Below the pieces are notes generated by a model. It was given only the letters and a program-made list of their open reading frames with translations. It was not told the origin of the DNA and did not search any database. The position numbers were made by a program, and so were the translations under genes. DNA of 64,000 nt. Source: Peribacillus huizhouensis (lineage in GTDB: Bacteria; Bacillota; Bacilli; Bacillales; DSM-1321). The stretch spans positions 62,001-126,000 of the forward strand of contig NZ_JACJHX010000001.1 of the NCBI RefSeq assembly GCF_014138605.1. The letters run 5' to 3'. Position 1 is the stretch's first letter. Every line of letters starts with the position of its first letter. Below, piece by piece: positions 58,359-64,000 of the stretch.

Positions 58359-59240
58359 TTAGTCTTTTTTAACTTGGCTCATTACTTCATCAGCAAAGTT
58401 TTCTTGACGTTTTTCAATTCCTTCGCCTACTTCAAAACGAACGAATGATTTAATGTTTCCACCTTTTATTTCAACAAATTGTCCAACCTTTTGGTCAGGG
58501 TTTTTAACGAATGCTTGCTCATTAACACAAATTTCTTCGTAAAATTTGTTAATACGTCCTTCAACCATTTTCGCAACAATTTTTTCTGGTTTTCCTTCAT
58601 TTAGAGCTTGTTGAGTCAATACTTCTTTCTCACGCTCAAGTTCAGATGCATCTACTTGGTCACGAGAAACATATTTCGGATTAAGAGCAGCAATATGCAT
58701 TGAAACGTCTTTAGCAGCCTCTTCATCCGTTGTTCCTTCAAGAACTGAAAGCACACTAATTCTACCACCCATATGGAGGTATGCACCAAATGCACCATTA
58801 TCTGTTTTTGTAACAACTTCAAAACGACGTAAAGTTAATTTTTCACCGATTTTAGCAATAGCAGTATTGATATGATCTGCAACTTTTACTCCGTTAATTG
58901 TTTGCTCAAGAGCTTCTTCTACAGTAGCTGGTTTGTTAGCAAGTAAGTGTTCTCCCAATTCTTTTACTAGCAATTGGAATCCTTCATTTTTTGCTACGAA
59001 ATCTGTTTCTGAGTTTACTTCAAGGATTACCGCTTCATTTCCATTTACAATAATTGAAGTTAATCCTTCAGCAGCAATACGGTCTCCTTTGTTAGCCGCT
59101 TTTGCAATTCCTTTCTCACGAAGGAAATCAATCGCTTTTTCCATATCTCCATTCGTTTCAACAAGCGCTTTTTTGCAGTCCATCATACCTGCACCAGTTT
59201 TTTCACGCAATTCTTTTACTAATTGTGCACTAATTGCCAT
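58359..59240 (-). CDS. tsf: Elongation factor Ts
   Basis: A 293-residue EF-Ts. The N-terminal UBA-type segment [19 protein letters not shown] is near residues 8-26, the TDFVAKN core motif near 80, and a C-terminal dimer region follows. GAGGAGG lies before the ATG. It recycles EF-Tu. It is separated from rpsB by a terminator and a MITE-like element. Confidence 0.96.
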   Translation of the reverse strand: MAISAQLVKELREKTGAGMMDCKKALVETNGDMEKAIDFLREKGIAKAANKGDRIAAEGLTSIIVNGNEAVILEVNSETDFVAKNEGFQLLVKELGEHLLANKPATVEEALEQTINGVKVADHINTAIAKIGEKLTLRRFEVVTKTDNGAFGAYLHMGGRISVLSVLEGTTDEEAAKDVSMHIAALNPKYVSRDQVDASELEREKEVLTQQALNEGKPEKIVAKMVEGRINKFYEEICVNEQAFVKNPDQKVGQFVEIKGGNIKSFVRFEVGEGIEKRQENFADEVMSQVKKD

Positions 59241-59311
59241 AATAAAATCCTCCTCTAATTAAATACAAAATGTAATTTCGGGTTCAAATGCTAAGCGCAA
59301 TATGTAATCCC

Positions 59312-59353
59312 AAAAAAAGGTGATAAAAGGCATTATCCTCTTATCACCTTTTT
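59312..59353 (-). terminator. Terminator of rpsB
   Basis: AAAAAGGTGATAA pairs with TTATCACCTTTTT (59314-59353 span) and seven T residues follow on the minus strand. It adjoins the left end of the element at 59354. Confidence 0.85.
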
Positions 59354-59507
59354 GTATGAAGGACAAGGGGACGGTGCTCCGTGAATTACATCTATGTCCA
59401 ACCATTGTTAGTGTCATATTTGTTTAGGAGTAAAATTTACGAAATCTGACTCCGCTCCGCCACCTGTTAATTCAGTGTATCTAAATCAAATTGTTTGTCC
59501 TTCATAC
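59354..59507. repeat. MITE-like element with perfect 13-base terminal inverted repeats
   Basis: GTATGAAGGACAA (59354-59366) and TTGTCCTTCATAC (59495-59507) are perfect complements bounding 154 bases with no gene. The start reads GGACAAGGGGACGG, a wording common to dispersed Bacillaceae repeats. Degenerate relatives lie at 32111-32165 and 39500-39535. Confidence 0.7.
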
Positions 59508-59549
59508 TAAGTTGGCGCAATTAAGCGTCGGTCGTATTATTAATACAAA

Positions 59550-60275
<726 letters not shown>

Positions 60276-60379
60276 CTAAATGGTTTGTTTGTCCTCCGCT
60301 TCGATCATTTCCAGACAGAAACTGTCGAAACAGCACCAACTGACTAGATCACGAAACGTGTGTATTAACACCAGTTAAT

Positions 60380-60408
60380 AATATAGCATAGTCATAAAAT
60401 ACAAGCAA
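60380..60408 (-). promoter_or_regulatory. Sigma-A promoter of rpsB
   Basis: On the minus strand, -35 TTGCTT (60403-60408) and -10 TATATT (60380-60385) are 17 bases apart. A leader of about 110 bases follows, with a GACAG...CTGTC hairpin that may have a regulatory role. Confidence 0.65.
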
Positions 60409-60421
60409 GCAATTTACGCGG

Positions 60422-61027
60422 TTATCTATTAAATCTTATTAACAGCTCAATTTCTGTTTTACCTTTATTTAATTTTTTGGCGATTTCTTCAGTGGTTAAA
60501 CCCTCATGCAGCAAATTATTCACTTGATCTGAAAGGGTCGGCTTAGCCCGTTGTTCATGATTTTTTAGCTCTTGTTTTAATGACTCTTGAAAAGATGTAC
60601 TTTGTTTATAGTTATCTCCATGTTCTAATGGTTTTCTTGATATCTCAAGTATATCTTCTTCGTTAATTGGTAAGTCTGGCAATTCTAACGACGAAGCATC
60701 CTCTTGTTTTACTTTCACCACTTGTCTGTTTGGACGATCCACAGCCTGTGTTTGAGAGGAAGCAGAACTGTTTCGTGAGATATTTTTTTCATTAACGTTT
60801 AATTCAGTTGTATCAACATTATTATTAGAAAGCGTATGAATTAAACGATCATTTTCTTCTTTTAATGCTAAAACAAAGGTTGCCATGGTTTCTTCCATTT
60901 CACGGGCTTTTCTTTCTTGATCTCTTTCAAAATTTGCCAACCTGTTTTGTCTCATATATAAAACAATGATTGCCATAATCGTAAAGATATTCAATATAAA
61001 CATAATAAACATAATGAAACCTGACAT
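60422..61027 (-). CDS. swrB: Swarming motility protein SwrB (YlxL)
   Basis: A 201-residue protein. One N-terminal membrane helix (about residues 4-24) is followed by a coiled-coil region (about 28-70). A polar, low-conservation middle comes next, then a C-terminal helical pair SDQVNNLLHEGLTTEEIAKKLN near 167-186 that resembles a small DNA- or protein-binding helix-turn-helix. It lies directly after sigD as in B. subtilis, where SwrB promotes flagellar basal-body assembly. B. subtilis SwrB is shorter (167). GGGA lies before the ATG. Confidence 0.8.
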   Translation of the reverse strand: MSGFIMFIMFILNIFTIMAIIVLYMRQNRLANFERDQERKAREMEETMATFVLALKEENDRLIHTLSNNNVDTTELNVNEKNISRNSSASSQTQAVDRPNRQVVKVKQEDASSLELPDLPINEEDILEISRKPLEHGDNYKQSTSFQESLKQELKNHEQRAKPTLSDQVNNLLHEGLTTEEIAKKLNKGKTEIELLIRFNR

Positions 61028-61307
61028 AATATCCCTCTTATTCTAAATAGTCAATGTTGATACTTTTTATATAGGATGATTGCCTAGTTTCTTTTACAAT
61101 TTTAATTTATTTAAAGGAATTTTTTTAATTCGCTTCTTCATTTTATATAGGGTTTCCTTTGTACCTGGAGTACTTCCTTTAAACTAAATAATCAACTTCA
61201 AGCAAAATTGATATACGAGAATTCGTGCCAGTTTTACGCAATAATATGGCTTTAGCATCTATCCTCACTTTTCGAGAATAAAACTATATTGACATGGTCT
61301 TATTTGT

Positions 61308-62075
61308 TTACTGCATAGCATTTTGCAATATTGTCCTTAGTTTGTAAATTGCTCTTGAATGAATTTGTGAAATTCTTGATGTTGATAAACTCATTACTTT
61401 ACCGATCTCTGTTAAAGTAAACTCTTCTTTATAAAAAAGCTGTAGTACAAGCTGTTCTTTTTCATTTAACGTAGCAATGACTGTAGCCAGTTCTTGATAC
61501 AATTCTTCTTTCAACAATCGTTCTTCTGGCATCAATGTCATTTCATCTTTAATATAATGACTCGGCCCTTCTTTATCGTCTTGATCTTGTGGGTTTTCAT
61601 CCATTGACAATACATTGGCAAAGAAATTCTCATTCATCACTGTATATACTTCTTCCTCAGAAATATTTAACTCATGAGCAATTTCTGTTACGCCAATTTT
61701 TCTCATATACTTTTGTTCTAATTTTTCCACTACCACTTCAATTTTTTTTGTCTTTTCTCTTACACTCCGAGGAAGCCAATCTTCTTTCCGTAGCCCATCC
61801 AGAATAGCACCACGAATTCGGAATGAAGCATAGGTGTCAAATTTTAAATCCCGGTTAGGATCAAAACGTTCTAGTGCATCAAACAACCCCATCATTCCAA
61901 GACTTCTCACATCATCTCTGCTAACGCTTTTTGGCAAGTTAACTGAAATTCTCTGAACATGAAAGGATACAAGCGGTATGTATCTTTTCACTAGCATGTC
62001 ACCTGCCTGGGGATCTTTTTTTTCAATCCAGTATTTCCAATATAACTGCTCTTCCTCGGTTGTCAGTTGAGACAC
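61308..62075 (-). CDS. sigD: RNA polymerase sigma factor for motility, SigD
   Basis: A 255-residue sigma-28/FliA factor. Region 2 has GMMGLFDALERFDPNRDLKF and YASFRIRGAILDGLRKEDWLP near residues 60-105. Region 3 lies at about 115-170, and region 4 at the end has EFTLTEIGKVMSLSTSRISQIHSRA. The start is GTG at 62075 with GGAGGAGG upstream, giving almost the same length as B. subtilis SigD. It transcribes flagellin, motility and autolysin genes. The gap to swrB (61028-61307) is AT-rich with no gene. Confidence 0.94.
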   Translation of the reverse strand: MSQLTTEEEQLYWKYWIEKKDPQAGDMLVKRYIPLVSFHVQRISVNLPKSVSRDDVRSLGMMGLFDALERFDPNRDLKFDTYASFRIRGAILDGLRKEDWLPRSVREKTKKIEVVVEKLEQKYMRKIGVTEIAHELNISEEEVYTVMNENFFANVLSMDENPQDQDDKEGPSHYIKDEMTLMPEERLLKEELYQELATVIATLNEKEQLVLQLFYKEEFTLTEIGKVMSLSTSRISQIHSRAIYKLRTILQNAMQ

Positions 62076-62404
62076 GAGACCTCCTCCTAACGCTATCAAA
62101 CATGTTCATTAAAACTGTCACCAGTCCTTGGTTATTAAAATAAAAGTTAGCTATGTTCTATTTCTCTATTAGACAGGATAACTAGTGAAAGGTTAGACAC
62201 TCCCTATAAAAAACATATACTTTCTTATTACAAAAAAGGGCAGACGTCTATAATAGCCTTCAACTAAAGATCCATCACATTGTGAAAATTTAACTATATG
62301 ATTATCTGATTATGATGAAAGGTGCTTATGCTGGGCAACTAGAGACGTTTCTCATTACAACACGTTGGTTAAAACCCTTATCAGACACCTACTAAGGATT
62401 GCTT
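62076..62404. other. Unusually long gap between cheD and sigD
   Basis: About 330 bases with no gene or clear promoter. AGACGTCTATAATAGCC (about 62252-62268) and GGCAACTAGAGACGTTT (about 62335-62351) are weakly complementary, so an old inverted-repeat element may lie here. In B. subtilis these genes are much closer. Confidence 0.4.
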
Positions 62405-62902
62405 TTACAATACTTTAGTTCCCTTATTTACCGTTCTTATGCTTAGCAAACTTGTTTTGGGATCAAATTCTATAGTTCTACCACTATTTCCACCAACATC
62501 TTCTGCCACAATTGGGATCCGTAACGCCAATAATTCTTTTTTTACCGCTTCTACATTTCTTGGTCCTATCCTCATTAAATCTGTGCCTGAAGAAAACTGA
62601 AACATTTGCGATCCACCAGCAATTTTTGCCTTGAGGTTTCTTATTGAAGCTCCATCTCGAACGATTCTGTCCACTAATTCTTTAATTGCAGTGTCTGCAT
62701 ATTTTGCATGATTGATTTGCCCCGTTTTTGATAAAGAAGAATCAGGAAGCATGACATGTGCCATACCCGCGATCTCCTTAGATTGATCATATACAATAAC
62801 ACCTACGCATGACCCAAGACCTGAGGTTCGTATGAGAGCCGGGGATTGTACAGTATTCATATCAGCAATTCCTACTTTAATAATATTGGATAGTTCAACC
62901 AT
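62405..62902 (-). CDS. cheD: Chemoreceptor glutamine deamidase CheD
   Basis: A 165-residue CheD, near the 166 of B. subtilis. The catalytic Cys is in [14 protein letters not shown] near residue 30, and the His in [22 protein letters not shown] and [14 protein letters not shown] follow. It deamidates receptor glutamines and binds CheC. The ATG at 62902 overlaps the end of cheC by 8 bases. The ORF extends further but without a better site. Confidence 0.93.
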   Translation of the reverse strand: MVELSNIIKVGIADMNTVQSPALIRTSGLGSCVGVIVYDQSKEIAGMAHVMLPDSSLSKTGQINHAKYADTAIKELVDRIVRDGASIRNLKAKIAGGSQMFQFSSGTDLMRIGPRNVEAVKKELLALRIPIVAEDVGGNSGRTIEFDPKTSLLSIRTVNKGTKVL

Positions 62903-63533
62903 GTAATGGTACTCCCAATGAATTAAAAACCACTTCATAAGCATCGGGATCTAATAGAAAAAAGAAGTGCCCATTAATGAAAGTTGAACTTTCTACAGCT
63001 TCTCCAATCGCAGTCTCAATCACGATAACAAAGTCACTTACTTGAGATAACTCAATCAACCCGGAACTAATTGTCGCACCGACCATATCAATACATAAAG
63101 CAGGGACAGATGGAAAAAGGCTTAATTTCGTAAAGTCAGATAAAGAGGATAAATATGAACCTGAAAGAATGTTTCCTAACTCCGATAAAGCAGAAAGTGC
63201 TAATTCTGGATAGGGAAGATTATCAAAGGAAAACACTTCTGTCCCTGTCATTTGTTCAATGAAGTGGGCGGCCTGCTTTAAAGGTAATATAAAGAACATA
63301 TTACCTTGTACCTCCCCTTCAATTCTTAGAAAAACGCTCGCAACAACAGTTTCAGGTCCCCCAGCAAGTTCAATCATTTCATTAATTGATAGAATCCTCA
63401 CACGCGGAACAATCATATTCATTTTCCTATCAAGTATGGTAGATAGAGAGGTAGCAGCATGTCCAGCTCCGATATTCCCAATTTCTTTTAATATATCCAA
63501 ATGAACAGAGTTAATTTTATCAACATAGGACAT
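62895..63533 (-). CDS. cheC: CheY-P phosphatase CheC
   Basis: A 212-residue CheC with two phosphatase half-sites: [20 protein letters not shown] near residues 12-31 and [20 protein letters not shown] near 113-131, each with the Glu and Asn typical of the family. It dephosphorylates CheY-P and is stimulated by CheD, encoded next. It is 4 bases after cheW. Confidence 0.94.
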   Translation of the reverse strand: MSYVDKINSVHLDILKEIGNIGAGHAATSLSTILDRKMNMIVPRVRILSINEMIELAGGPETVVASVFLRIEGEVQGNMFFILPLKQAAHFIEQMTGTEVFSFDNLPYPELALSALSELGNILSGSYLSSLSDFTKLSLFPSVPALCIDMVGATISSGLIELSQVSDFVIVIETAIGEAVESSTFINGHFFFLLDPDAYEVVFNSLGVPLHG

Positions 63534-63537
63534 CGCT

Positions 63538-64000
63538 TTATGCTTCTTTAACTACTGTGTCATTTATTTCATCTTGATTAAGGATTTGATCAAGATTCAA
63601 CAACGTTAATAATCTTTTTTCAACTTTGGCAACTCCACTAATATATTCCATCGCTACATTGCCAATAACTTCTGGCTGAGGTTCTATACTTGCCTCAGGA
63701 ATATCCAATACATCGTTCGCAGAATCTACGATTAAACCAGCCTCCATATTATCCAAACTTACGATAATAATTCTTGTTCGATCGTCATACGCTGCTTTTT
63801 CTATTTCGAAACGAGCTCGTAGATCAATAATTGGTGTAATTCCCCCCCTTAGATTGATCACTCCTTTTACAAATGGTAATGACCTTGGGACTCGGGTAAT
63901 ATGCATCATTTTCTCAATTCCACGAACTTTAGCGACAGGTATCACATATTCTTTATCTTTAATTTGAAAAACGATGACTTTCACCGTCTCAGAAGTGACG
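63538..64000 (-). CDS. cheW: Chemotaxis coupling protein CheW (partial at 5' end)
   Basis: A CheW scaffold linking receptors to CheA. It has KVIVFQIKDKEYVIPVAKV, KGVINLRGGITPIIDLRARF near the middle and LLTLLNLDQIL at the end. The frame stays open to the window edge (VTSET before the first GTG), and B. subtilis CheW has a longer N-terminus, so the true start lies outside. Order cheW-cheC-cheD-sigD matches B. subtilis. Confidence 0.92.
   Translation of the reverse strand, partial: VTSETVKVIVFQIKDKEYVIPVAKVRGIEKMMHITRVPRSLPFVKGVINLRGGITPIIDLRARFEIEKAAYDDRTRIIIVSLDNMEAGLIVDSANDVLDIPEASIEPQPEVIGNVAMEYISGVAKVEKRLLTLLNLDQILNQDEINDTVVKEA

Noticed and set aside
61195-61245. Sigma-54-like TGGCACG on the minus strand
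   Set aside because: The matching -12 GC element is absent at the required spacing.
62250-62352. Inverted-repeat mobile element between cheD and sigD
   Set aside because: The arms pair only weakly, so it is noted in the gap entry and not called as an element.

Overview
This window is a chromosomal stretch of a low-GC, endospore-forming, motile member of the Bacillaceae. Gene content and order follow the Bacillus subtilis segment from the end of the fla/che operon through rpsB-tsf-pyrH-frr, polC-rimP-nusA-infB-rbfA, truB-ribF-rpsO-pnp, the dpa/dap genes and spoIIIE to ymfJ. The sporulation genes dpaA/dpaB, spoIIIE, ylxY and ymxH, and sigD with cheW/C/D, place it in the Bacillaceae. I cannot name the species from sequence alone. 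Almost every gene is on the minus strand, so transcription runs from high to low coordinates. The only clear plus-strand gene is a small DUF6509 gene at 11.5 kb.

Layout from right to left, the direction of transcription. 64.0-60.4 kb: cheW (cut by the window edge), cheC, cheD, sigD and swrB, the tail of the motility/chemotaxis operon. 60.3-52.3 kb: rpsB, tsf, pyrH, frr, uppS, cdsA, dxr and rseP/rasP (translation, UMP kinase, isoprenoid and phospholipid synthesis, site-2 protease). 51.6-39.8 kb: proS, polC, rimP, nusA, ylxR, ylxQ, infB, ylxP, rbfA. 39.5-34.8 kb: truB, ribF, rpsO, pnp. 34.5-31.7 kb: ylxY, mlpA, ymxH. 31.5-26.3 kb: dpaA, dpaB, asd, dapG, dapA, which make the lysine/diaminopimelate precursors and dipicolinate for the spore core. 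25.7-24.1 kb: rnjB (RNase J2).

23.2-15.6 kb is a block absent from this position in B. subtilis, lying between rnjB and tepA. It holds two YtrA-type GntR/ABC-transporter operons, one ending in an ECF sigma factor and the other in an unrecognised membrane-anchored protein. Both have a GTACTA/TAGTAC inverted repeat over the promoter. 15.4-12.0 kb: tepA, ylzJ, spoIIIE. 10.9-4.9 kb: the GntR regulator ymfC and a nucleoside (guanosine-type) BMP/ABC transporter nupN-nupO-nupP-nupQ, with CodY-like boxes upstream. 4.4-0.7 kb: ymfF, ymfH, ymfI, ymfJ.

The main unexplained content is in the gaps. Four or five families of short non-coding repeats occur between core genes. The most notable is a family of six structured elements (about 150-400 bp; copies A-F) with a left module that folds as a junction closed by AGTGAAACTT/AAGTTTCACT, a right-end CCCGTTAATGCGGG-like hairpin, and compensatory base changes in the stems. 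They look like non-autonomous, IS200/IS605-like elements or a repeated structured RNA. No transposase, tnpB, phage, CRISPR, tRNA or rRNA gene is visible. Start codons were moved from the longest frame wherever a Shine-Dalgarno sequence decided the choice; many genes use TTG or GTG.
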